From positions 1 through 64,000 of the forward strand of contig DATBHW010000018.1 of assembly GCA_036557285.1 (NCBI GenBank): a stretch of 64,000 nt of DNA. The letters run 5' to 3'. Below are positions 8,578 through 15,885 of the stretch, one piece after another. The stretch's first letter is position 1; every line of letters begins with the position of its first letter. The translations under genes and the position numbers were made by a program. The stretch comes from Ktedonobacterales bacterium. Its GTDB lineage: Bacteria > Chloroflexota > Ktedonobacteria > Ktedonobacterales > DATBGS01. The notes beneath the pieces were generated by a model. That model saw only the letters and a list, made by a program, of their open reading frames with translations, was not told the DNA's origin and ran no database searches.

Positions 8578-8604
8578 ATATCTCCTGCTTCAGAAACAAT
8601 GAAA

Positions 8605-9132
8605 TCAGGCGTTCATTTCGACCATCACACATTCTGGTAACAGGCGCACACTTACACCTATTAATAAGCCAGCCCGATAATCACAATAATACTCCTGCGG
8701 ACGCCTTTGGGAGAACATCTGCGGCAGAAAATGGGGAATATTCTCAACCACAGCAGTATTCTGAGGATCGCAAACCCACGCGAGAGGCTTCCAGCATAAC
8801 CGCCCCTCCGGCGTGACCCATTCTCTTTCCCACGTCTCAGCCCCAGGCGACAGTTCCGCCAGAAAAGCATACATACCTTTGCTGGGTCCAGTGGGGTCAG
8901 TGCCATTCGGCCAGGTGACGATACCTGCAAAGCGGCAAGTTAACGACCTGCTGAGATCAATTCCCGCTTCCTCTAACATCTCGCGCTGTACACAGGCAAA
9001 TGGCGTCTCATTCGGCTGAATCTTCCCGCCCAGCCCGTTCCAAAGCCCCTGGTTGGGTGGACGGTTCCGGTAGAGCATCAGAACGAGATCGCCCCGATAA
9101 CAGAAGCAGATCGTGTACGAGAGCGTCATCAT
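8605..9132 (-). CDS. Nudix hydrolase
   Basis: A complete Nudix box is visible: Gly-Gly-Lys followed by PNETPFACVQREMLEEAGI, with the REMLEE metal-binding core. The 175-residue protein resembles MutT-type 8-oxo-(d)GTP diphosphatases in overall layout. Its start ATG overlaps the stop codon of the 2Fe-2S subunit gene (ATGA), so the two are translationally coupled. Its presence inside a purine-oxidation operon suggests clean-up of oxidised nucleotides, but this is inference. Confidence 0.88.
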   Translation of the reverse strand: MMTLSYTICFCYRGDLVLMLYRNRPPNQGLWNGLGGKIQPNETPFACVQREMLEEAGIDLSRSLTCRFAGIVTWPNGTDPTGPSKGMYAFLAELSPGAETWEREWVTPEGRLCWKPLAWVCDPQNTAVVENIPHFLPQMFSQRRPQEYYCDYRAGLLIGVSVRLLPECVMVEMNA

Positions 9133-9635
9133 ACCCGCTCCTCCAGCGAACGCTGCTCCCTCAGCAGCGCAGCCGCTCGCAGCGCCGCTTCAATCGGCTT
9201 GACATAGCCGGTGCAGCGGCAAATACTGCCCGCAAAGCCCGCGCGCACCTCCTCTTCGGTTGGATCAGGATTTTCTTGCAGCAGCGCGTAGGCGCGAATG
9301 ATAAAGCCAGGCGTGCAATAGCCGCACTGCGCCGCGCCAGCCTCGGCAAAGGCTTCCTGAATCGGATGAAGCTTCGCGCCGTTCGCCAGCCCCTCCACCG
9401 TCACCACCTCTACGCCGTCAGCCTGAGCCGCCAGCATACAGCAGGCGTTGATCGCCGCGCCATTGAATATGACACCACAGGCGGAGCAATCCCCCGTCCC
9501 ACAGACCAGCTTTGGCCCCTTGATATTGTGATGCTGAAGCGCCTCCAGCAGCGTTTCCCCTGGCTGAACGCGCCAGCTTTGCGCTCGCCCGTTGACGGTT
9601 AGCGTCATGTCGAGCGCCGTATCATTCTCAGGCAT
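9129..9635 (-). CDS. Molybdenum hydroxylase 2Fe-2S subunit
   Basis: The 168-residue protein has both iron-sulfur domains of the family: a plant-ferredoxin-like cluster with Cys45, Cys50, Cys53 and Cys65, and the all-helical CGYC/CRC domain with Cys104, Cys107, Cys139 and Cys141. It carries electrons from the molybdenum site to the FAD subunit. The gene overlaps the end of the FAD-subunit gene by 8 bp and couples to the Nudix gene at its own end. Length is normal for small subunits such as CoxS or XdhC-type YagT/XdhB partners. Confidence 0.93.
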   Translation of the reverse strand: MPENDTALDMTLTVNGRAQSWRVQPGETLLEALQHHNIKGPKLVCGTGDCSACGVIFNGAAINACCMLAAQADGVEVVTVEGLANGAKLHPIQEAFAEAGAAQCGYCTPGFIIRAYALLQENPDPTEEEVRAGFAGSICRCTGYVKPIEAALRAAALLREQRSLEERV

Positions 9636-10524
9636 GATGCCACTCCTCTGGCTGAGGCGCGCGTCCGGCTGCCTGGCGCAGTGCCCGCAGCGCAGCGACG
9701 CCGCTCATCCTGCGCCGATAATCGGCGGATGCGCGATGATCGCTGATGGGCCGCGCCGCTTCCACTGCAAATGACGCCGCCTGCTGAAAGACCGCTTCAG
9801 AGGGCTGCTGGCCCTCCAACGCCGCTTCAGCCGCGCTGGCCCGTATAGGCGTCGGGGCCACCGCGCCAAGCATTACGCGCGCCTGCACAATGATTCCATC
9901 GCGCACGACCAGTGTAACAGTAGCGTTCACCATCGCAATATCGTCAGAGACGCGCCCAATCTTATAAAAGCCGCCGCGCATGGCAGCGTCAGGTTGGGGA
10001 ATCTGAAACTCCGTGATGATCTCCCCAGGTTGGCGGATGCTGCGGGCCGGGCCGGTAAAAAACTCGCTCAGCGGCACAATGCGCCTGCCCTGCGGCCCCG
10101 CCAGAACGACCAGCGCGTCCAGCGCCAGCAGCGGCGGCGGCGTATCAGCCGAAGGCAGCGCCGAAGCTGTGTTTCCGCCAAGCGTCGCCATATTGCGAAT
10201 ATTGGGCGAAGCACAGACCGCCGCGCTGCGCGCCAGAATACCAGACGCCAGCCCCTGGATCAGCGGGGAGCGCGCTACCTGGCGCATCGTCGCGCACGCG
10301 CCGATCACTATCATGCTCGTACTGGGATCATCTTCCAGGCCAGAGATAAAAGCCAGGCCCAGATCGCGCAGGTCCACCACCTCACGCACGCCAACCATAT
10401 AGCGCGGATTCACCAGCAGATCGGTCCCACCAGCAATCACCGTCCGGCCCGCGTCCGGTTCGCTCAGCAGGCTGATCGCCTCGTCAATATGTTTGGGGCG
10501 ATGATACGCCCGAATCTTTAACAT
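9628..10524 (-). CDS. Molybdenum hydroxylase FAD-binding subunit
   Basis: This 298-residue protein is the medium, FAD-binding chain. It has AGGTDLLVN and NMATLGGNTASALPSADTPP, the two FAD-contact motifs of the PCMH/CO-dehydrogenase flavoprotein family, and a C-terminal CoxM-type domain. The ATG at 10524 gives the usual amino end (MLKIRAYHRP); the longer frame to 10599 would overlap yqeB. With the genes at 9129 and 5634 it forms a complete three-subunit enzyme. Confidence 0.92.
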   Translation of the reverse strand: MLKIRAYHRPKHIDEAISLLSEPDAGRTVIAGGTDLLVNPRYMVGVREVVDLRDLGLAFISGLEDDPSTSMIVIGACATMRQVARSPLIQGLASGILARSAAVCASPNIRNMATLGGNTASALPSADTPPPLLALDALVVLAGPQGRRIVPLSEFFTGPARSIRQPGEIITEFQIPQPDAAMRGGFYKIGRVSDDIAMVNATVTLVVRDGIIVQARVMLGAVAPTPIRASAAEAALEGQQPSEAVFQQAASFAVEAARPISDHRASADYRRRMSGVAALRALRQAAGRAPQPEEWHHA

Positions 10525-10546
10525 ACCAGGACGCTCCGAGAATATC

Positions 10547-11356
10547 TTATGCAGATGCTCCCAATAAATACAGCAAGGCTTCCAGCGCGCCACCCGCAAT
10601 CGCCCGCGACTTATCTGAAATGCTAAAGCAATGTTCGCGCCGCGCGCGGGGGTCTATATCGCCAACTTTCATGCCCTGGCGAACCACCAGCCCATCATGC
10701 GCCAGGCCACGCAGCACGCCGCCAATCTGAGCATACATCGGCGTCCCGCCAACGGTAGCGATGACCTCGCCCGCCTTCACCACATCAGCAATAGCGTGCT
10801 GGGCCATCAATGAGCCATTAGCTGGCGCGCGCAGCAGCCGTTCCGACGTAAAGCCAGCAATATCGCCAGGGACGCCGGTATCTGGCTCAGCGCAGCCGCT
10901 CAGATAGACGCGCCCCAGGTTATGGCCGCGATTCGTTTCAATCACGGCATGCGTGTCAACTCCGGCCTCAAATCCTGGCCCCAGCGCCAGTGTCACCTGA
11001 GCATCGGTAAGCTGCATGCCGATATTACGCTTGGCAAGCCTCGCATCAATGAGCGCCGTTGGGTGCAGCGCCCGCAGCAGCGCCCCATCCTGGTCAATCA
11101 ACACCGGCATTTGGCCCCGCGCCAGCGCCGCGCGCGCGCCATCCAGGCTATCCACGCGCACGCCAGTAAGCCCCTCGATCTCGATGGAGCCGGTATAGAC
11201 CGCTTCAGCAAACGCCACCGTGCGCCGCAGCGCCAACGGTTGTGGCAATTCGGTTGCCACCACCGCAAAGCCAGCGCGGCTCAAACGATGGATGGTTCCG
11301 CTGGCAAGATCGCCAGCGCCTTTGACGCCCACCAGCATATGCCGAAACACGGTCAT
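10547..11356 (-). CDS. yqeB: YqeB-family selenium-dependent molybdenum hydroxylase maturation protein
   Basis: This 269-residue protein begins with GVKGAGDLASGTIHRL and matches the EF2563/YqeB family, including VIDTRG-like HAVIETNRGHNLGRV and the C-terminal SISDKSRAIAGGALEALL. Comparative genomics links YqeB with YqeC and SelD to insertion of labile selenium into molybdenum hydroxylases; the biochemistry is not settled. The ATG overlaps the iclR stop codon (ATGA), so it is translated with the regulator. The longer frame to 11407 would lie inside iclR and is less likely. Confidence 0.87.
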   Translation of the reverse strand: MTVFRHMLVGVKGAGDLASGTIHRLSRAGFAVVATELPQPLALRRTVAFAEAVYTGSIEIEGLTGVRVDSLDGARAALARGQMPVLIDQDGALLRALHPTALIDARLAKRNIGMQLTDAQVTLALGPGFEAGVDTHAVIETNRGHNLGRVYLSGCAEPDTGVPGDIAGFTSERLLRAPANGSLMAQHAIADVVKAGEVIATVGGTPMYAQIGGVLRGLAHDGLVVRQGMKVGDIDPRARREHCFSISDKSRAIAGGALEALLYLLGASA

Positions 11357-12129
11357 CTCCAACCGCTCAGGCGCATGGCCTGCGTAATGCGCTGCCCAGC
11401 CTCGCATACCGCCCGAATAAACTCAGCCTGGCGTGGGTGGCAGCGTTCGCTCGGCCCACCTACCGAAACGGCGGCAGTAACAGCGCCCGTTTGATCGAAG
11501 ATCGGCGCGGCTACCGCTTCCACTCCCACCTCTAACTCTCCGCAAGAGACCGCATAGCCCCGCGCGCGCACCTGGCGCAGTTCTTCGAGAAGCCGACGCG
11601 GATCAGTAATCGTCTGCCCGGTATAACGCTTCAGAGACATCTCCGAGAGCAAGTCTCGCAGACGGCCCTCCCACTGATACGCCAGCAGTGCTTTCCCAGT
11701 TGAAACAGCATGGGCCGGAAGGTGCTGGCCGGGTACATTCACTTCGCGCACAAAATAATAAGAATCTTCGGTATCAATGATAACAACATCCAGGTGTTCC
11801 AGCACCGCCAGATGCACAGACTCGTGCGTCTGATCGCGCAGGTCCAGCAAGATCGGTCTGGCCGCACGACGAACCGTATTGGTACTGAGGAGGCCCGCGC
11901 CAAGTTCGGCTACCCGCAGGCTCAGTTGATATTTGTGGCTGTCCTCGTCCTGAATGAGCAAGCCCTCAGCAACGAGCGCGCTGACGATACGATGAACCGT
12001 TGATTTTGGCAAGCCGGTCAGTTCCGCCAGTTCGGTAATGCGCAGCAATCCCCGGCTCTGGAACGCAGAAAACACGGAGGCAACCCGGCGCACCGTCTGA
12101 ACTGTGCCATTGCTCTCACCGTGCCGCAT
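11353..12129 (-). CDS. IclR-family transcriptional regulator
   Basis: The 258-residue protein has an N-terminal winged helix (RVASVFSAFQSRGLLRITELAELTGLPKSTVHRIVSAL in sequence order, residues about 14-50) and a C-terminal IclR ligand-binding domain ending in VSVGGPSERCHPRQAEFIRAV. IclR proteins often control aromatic or purine catabolism. The ATG at 12129 has a nearby GAGG and leaves the operator at 12159-12173 outside the gene; an upstream ATG at 12174 would put the operator inside the coding region. It heads the leftward xdh operon and is divergent from adenine deaminase, so it probably controls both. Confidence 0.88.
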   Translation of the reverse strand: MRHGESNGTVQTVRRVASVFSAFQSRGLLRITELAELTGLPKSTVHRIVSALVAEGLLIQDEDSHKYQLSLRVAELGAGLLSTNTVRRAARPILLDLRDQTHESVHLAVLEHLDVVIIDTEDSYYFVREVNVPGQHLPAHAVSTGKALLAYQWEGRLRDLLSEMSLKRYTGQTITDPRRLLEELRQVRARGYAVSCGELEVGVEAVAAPIFDQTGAVTAAVSVGGPSERCHPRQAEFIRAVCEAGQRITQAMRLSGWR

Positions 12130-12148
12130 GGCCTGCCTCGCATTTCTG

Positions 12149-12197
12149 TTCCGTCCAGTGGAATTTTGTTCCATTATCGGTGTGAACAGAGTATACT
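12149..12197 (+). promoter_or_regulatory. IclR-type operator and adenine deaminase promoter
   Basis: TGGAATTTTGTTCCA (12159-12173) is a palindrome with 5-bp arms, and an overlapping TTCC/GGAA pair lies at 12150-12163. Such spaced TGGAA/TTCCA palindromes are typical of IclR-family sites. A plus-strand -10 box TATACT is at 12192-12197 with TTCCAT 17 bp before it, so the palindrome overlaps the -35 region. Binding there could repress or activate the divergent operons; the sense is unknown. Confidence 0.6.
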
Positions 12198-12241
12198 TGC
12201 GGGCAAAGCTGCTGTCAAGAGTTCCTGGGAGGTGTTTCGTC

Positions 12242-13960
12242 ATGGGCATCGCGCGCCGGATTCGCGTAGCGCGGGGTGAAGAGGCTGGTGATCTGATTCT
12301 TCGGAATGGTCAGCTTGTCAACGTCTGCTCTGGTGAAATCTATCCAGCCGATGTTGTCATCGTCGAAGGTGCTATCGCGGCCATTGGAGAGCCAGGGCAG
12401 TACGACGCTCCCGACTCCCGTGATCTCGGCGGGCGTTTTCTCGTGCCTGGCTTGATTGACGGGCATATGCACATCGAAAGCACAATGCTGACGCTTGCGC
12501 AGTTCGCGCAAGTTGTTGTCCCGCACGGCACCACCACAATCATCATAGATCCTCATGAATATGCCAATGTGATGGGCGTGGAGGGCATTCGCTACGCTCT
12601 GGCATCCGGGCGCAACCTCCCGCTTACCGTCTACGCGGTCCTCTCCTCCTGTGTGCCCGCTTCTCCGCTGGAAAGCCCACGTCAGGCGCTTTCCGCCGCC
12701 GATCTCTTGCCGCTCCTCGATGATGATCGGGTGCTGGGCCTGGCTGAGATGATGGATGTGCCAGGCGTCCTGCACGCTGAGCCGCAGGTACTGGCGAAAA
12801 TTGAGGCGAGCAGAGCGCGCGGGCGCGTCGTGGATGGTCACGCGCCCGGTGTGCGCGGGCGCGACCTCAACGCCTATGCGGCTGCGGGGATCATGTCCGA
12901 TCACGAAAGTACCGCGCTCGATGAGGCGCGTGAGAAACTGCGCCTGGGCATGTGGCTGATGGTCCGTGAAGGCTCAGCCGCCCGCAACCTGGAAGCCTTG
13001 CTCCCTCTGATCAAAGAACTCACCCCACCGCGCGCCTGCTTTGTCACCGATGACCGCGACCCGGTAGACCTGGTGAAGCGCGGTCATATTGATTCGATGG
13101 TACGCATGGCAATCGCTGGCGGCCTCAGCCCGATGCAGGCTATCCGCATGGGGTCGCTCAACACTGCGCAGTATTTCCGCATGGATGATCGCGGCGCGCT
13201 GGCGCCCGGCTACGTGGCCGACATCCTGGTCATAGATGATCTGGAGAGCTTTACCATTCAGGAAGTGTATAAAGAGGGCGTTCTGGTGGCGCAGGCTGGC
13301 AAGGCGCTCTTTACCGCGCCCGCCACCGAGGCCATGACAGCCAGCACTGTCCACACTGGCGCCATTCGCCCGGAACAGTTGCGTATCTCAGGCCACGAAG
13401 GCGATGTAGCCGTGATTGGCATTGAGCCAGGGCAGATCACCACGCTGCGCCTTACCGAAGCAGCGCCGCTGGCCGATGGGCAGCTTGTGAGCGATGTCTC
13501 GCGTGATCTGCTCAAGCTCGTCGTAGTAGAGCGCCATCATGCCAGCGGCCAGGTCGGCCTGGCGCTGGTCAAAGGCTTTGGACTGAAGAAGGGAGCCATT
13601 GCTTCCACCGTCGCCCACGACGCCCATAATCTGGTGATTGCTGGCACAAACGATGCTGACATTCTGCGGGCCATCGAAGCCATCAATGAGCTTGGGGGTG
13701 GCTTCGCGCTGGTCGTCGAGGGGGAGGTGCGCGCCAGTGTGCCGCTGCCGCTGGGCGGGCTGGTTTCGCCGCTGCCAGTCGCTGAACTTGTCAGCCAATT
13801 GCAAGCCCTCGACGCCGCTGCCGCCGAACTAGGCTGCGCCCTGGAACACCCCTTCATGACGCTCAGCTTCTTAAGCCTATCGGTCATACCATCGCTCAAG
13901 CTCACTGATCAAGGTTTGATTGATGTCACCGCCGCGCAGGTCGTGCCGCTGCAACAATAA
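12242..13960 (+). CDS. ade: Adenine deaminase
   Basis: This 572-residue amidohydrolase has the family's metal-binding HMHIES (75-80) and DPHEYANV (103-110), plus a C-terminal domain with GLKKGAIASTVAHDAHN that is specific to bacterial adenine deaminases. It converts adenine to hypoxanthine and ammonia, feeding the xanthine dehydrogenases encoded on either side. The ATG at 12242 is preceded by GGGAGGTG; the frame extends further upstream but into the operator region. It is first in the rightward purine operon and is separated from the next gene by only 13 bp. Confidence 0.95.
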   Translation: MGIARRIRVARGEEAGDLILRNGQLVNVCSGEIYPADVVIVEGAIAAIGEPGQYDAPDSRDLGGRFLVPGLIDGHMHIESTMLTLAQFAQVVVPHGTTTIIIDPHEYANVMGVEGIRYALASGRNLPLTVYAVLSSCVPASPLESPRQALSAADLLPLLDDDRVLGLAEMMDVPGVLHAEPQVLAKIEASRARGRVVDGHAPGVRGRDLNAYAAAGIMSDHESTALDEAREKLRLGMWLMVREGSAARNLEALLPLIKELTPPRACFVTDDRDPVDLVKRGHIDSMVRMAIAGGLSPMQAIRMGSLNTAQYFRMDDRGALAPGYVADILVIDDLESFTIQEVYKEGVLVAQAGKALFTAPATEAMTASTVHTGAIRPEQLRISGHEGDVAVIGIEPGQITTLRLTEAAPLADGQLVSDVSRDLLKLVVVERHHASGQVGLALVKGFGLKKGAIASTVAHDAHNLVIAGTNDADILRAIEAINELGGGFALVVEGEVRASVPLPLGGLVSPLPVAELVSQLQALDAAAAELGCALEHPFMTLSFLSLSVIPSLKLTDQGLIDVTAAQVVPLQQ

Positions 13961-13973
13961 AGAGGGACCAGAA

Positions 13974-14915
13974 ATGCTCCTCAATGTCACTGAATATCAT
14001 CGGCCAGAAACGATTGCCGAGGCGGTGCGCCTGCTGGCGCGGCCAGGCATCAAGACGGCTGCTCTTGCCGGAGGCACGCTGCTAGTTGGGCAGCGCGACG
14101 ATGAACTTCGGGCGCTGGTAGACTTGCGCGCCCTCGGATTAAACACGATCAGCGAGCAAGGCTCACAAATGCGATTCGGCGCGATGCTGACGCTGCAAGC
14201 TCTGGTTGATTCACCGCTGGCACGCGCGATGGTCGGTGGCATCCTGGTGCAAGCCGCCGGAACATCGGCAGCACGCCTGATTCGTAACGCCGCCACGATT
14301 GGCGGCACGCTCGCCTCTGGCCCAGCCGCCAACGCCGACCTGCCCGTTGCCCTGGCCGCGCTGGATGCCCAGGCCCGTCTGATAGGCCAGGCAGAGCGCC
14401 TGGTTCCGGCAGAAACCGTCTTCGAGGAACGCCAGCCTGGAGAACTGCTGGTTGAAATCATCATCGAACGGCCCCCTGCCCATGCCGAAGGCGCGGGTGC
14501 GCGAGCGACCATCGGGAGCGAGACTGCGGGAACTGGGTTCCCGCAAGCGCCCGCCGCCGAAGGCGCGTTTGTGCGCGTGGCTCGCGCGCCCGACGACGTA
14601 GCCCTGGTTCACGCAGCGGCATTCTTGCTGATCCAGAGCGGCATCTGCCAGCAAGCGCGTGTAGCGGTTGGCGGCGCTGGCATGGCTTCTGCGCGTCTTC
14701 ACGCAGCCGAGAGCCTGTTAGCAGGCCAGAGCATCACCCAGGAGCACATTGCCGCAGCCGTAGTGGCTGGCATAGATGCGTTTGCGCCTCCGCCTGATTT
14801 TCGCGCCAGCCCGGCCTACCGCCGCGATGTCGCCGCCACGTTGGCGCGCCGGGCGCTGGAACAATGCGCCGACGCTGCGCGCTGGAAGCAGTTGATGGGC
14901 AACAACAAAGCATAG
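13974..14915 (+). CDS. Molybdenum hydroxylase FAD-binding subunit (YgfM-like)
   Basis: This 313-residue protein has the FAD motifs AGGTLLVGQ and RNAATIGGTLASGPAANADLP and a CoxM-type C-terminal domain. It is the FAD partner expected for the fused iron-sulfur/molybdenum protein at 15886-18840, as ygfM is for xdhD in E. coli. The ATG at 13974 has AGAGGGA upstream and gives the standard amino end. It contains a low-complexity insert near residues 165-195 compared with the other FAD subunit in this window. Two small genes lie between it and its partner. Confidence 0.9.
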   Translation: MLLNVTEYHRPETIAEAVRLLARPGIKTAALAGGTLLVGQRDDELRALVDLRALGLNTISEQGSQMRFGAMLTLQALVDSPLARAMVGGILVQAAGTSAARLIRNAATIGGTLASGPAANADLPVALAALDAQARLIGQAERLVPAETVFEERQPGELLVEIIIERPPAHAEGAGARATIGSETAGTGFPQAPAAEGAFVRVARAPDDVALVHAAAFLLIQSGICQQARVAVGGAGMASARLHAAESLLAGQSITQEHIAAAVVAGIDAFAPPPDFRASPAYRRDVAATLARRALEQCADAARWKQLMGNNKA

Positions 14916-14932
14916 TCGGAGGAACGCCAGGC

Positions 14933-15316
14933 ATGTCTCTCGAAGAGAACAAAGCCATCATTCGCCGTGTCATTGAAGAGGTGGTCAACCTGGGAAACTT
15001 GAGTATCATCAACGAGATATTTACTGCTTCATTCGTTGATCGCTCTTCTCCCGACCAGCCAGCAGGCCCGGAGGGTGTCAGGGCTTTTATTTCATCGGTT
15101 CGCACCGGCTTCCCTGATCTTTCTGTCAAGATTGATGATCTGATTGCCGAGGGAGACAAAGTGGTCATTCGCACGACCTGGCAGGGGACGCATCAAGACA
15201 CTTACGCGAAGAATGCGCCAACTGGCAAGCAGGTGTCACGAACTATGATCCAGATTTTCCGGCTGGCGGATGGCAAGATTGTCGAGGAGTGGAACGAAGG
15301 AACAGCATTATTATGA
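14933..15316 (+). CDS. SnoaL-like ester cyclase-family protein
   Basis: This 127-residue protein has the small alpha-beta-barrel pattern of SnoaL/NTF2-like polyketide cyclases: EENKAIIRRVIEEVVNLGN at the start, FVDRSSPDQPAGPEGVRAF, TTWQGTH and a C-terminal FRLADGKIVEEWNE. The family contains cyclases, isomerases and many proteins of unknown role. CGGAGGAA precedes the ATG. It is in the purine operon and its stop overlaps the ATG of the next acetyltransferase gene. No link to purine metabolism can be shown. Confidence 0.82.
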   Translation: MSLEENKAIIRRVIEEVVNLGNLSIINEIFTASFVDRSSPDQPAGPEGVRAFISSVRTGFPDLSVKIDDLIAEGDKVVIRTTWQGTHQDTYAKNAPTGKQVSRTMIQIFRLADGKIVEEWNEGTALL

Positions 15317-15858
15317 TGACTCGCCTTGAAACCGCCCGCCTCTCACTCAGGCGGCCAACCGAAGACGATATACCAGTGCTGAGCGGCCTCTGGCGCGACG
15401 AACGGGTCCAGCAATATCTTGGAAGGGTACTCACCCAGGAGGCAGCGGAAGAGAGGGTTGCCAGGCTCCTCCAATCGTGGGATGAGCAGAACTTTGGCCT
15501 CTGGGCTGTCTACGAGCGAAACGCCAATATAGCTATTGGCCTTTGCGGCCTCTCCCCCTTGGAGGAGGTGGTTGAACTTTCCTACAAATTTGCTCCCGAC
15601 TTTTGGGGGCGGGGATATGCGACAGAAGCAGCCACAGCCAGCCTTGATGAAGGCTTTCGCCGACTGGCCCTGGAGCGCATTGTAGGAATGACACAAAGCG
15701 CAAATACAGGCTCCCAGCGCGTCTTGGAAAAGCTCGGTATGCGCTTTGAGCGGTCCCTGCGAGCCTGGGATGCAGAACAGTATTTTTATCGCTTGAACCG
15801 GGACTATTGGCTACGCGATAGGCCGCAATCAACGCCAGCCCATAAGCAATCAAGTTAG
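15313..15858 (+). CDS. GNAT acetyltransferase, RimJ/RimL type
   Basis: The 181-residue protein opens with TARLSLRRPTEDDIP and has the acetyl-CoA signature region FWGRGYATEAATASLDEGF and TQSANTGSQRVLEKLGM, typical of RimJ/RimL-like N-acetyltransferases. Substrate cannot be read from sequence. It starts within the stop codon of the SnoaL-like gene (ATGA) and precedes the XdhD-like gene by 27 bp. It may be a passenger in the operon. Confidence 0.88.
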   Translation: MMTRLETARLSLRRPTEDDIPVLSGLWRDERVQQYLGRVLTQEAAEERVARLLQSWDEQNFGLWAVYERNANIAIGLCGLSPLEEVVELSYKFAPDFWGRGYATEAATASLDEGFRRLALERIVGMTQSANTGSQRVLEKLGMRFERSLRAWDAEQYFYRLNRDYWLRDRPQSTPAHKQSS

Positions 15859-15885
15859 TGAATCTCATAGCAAGGGGTAGCAGAT

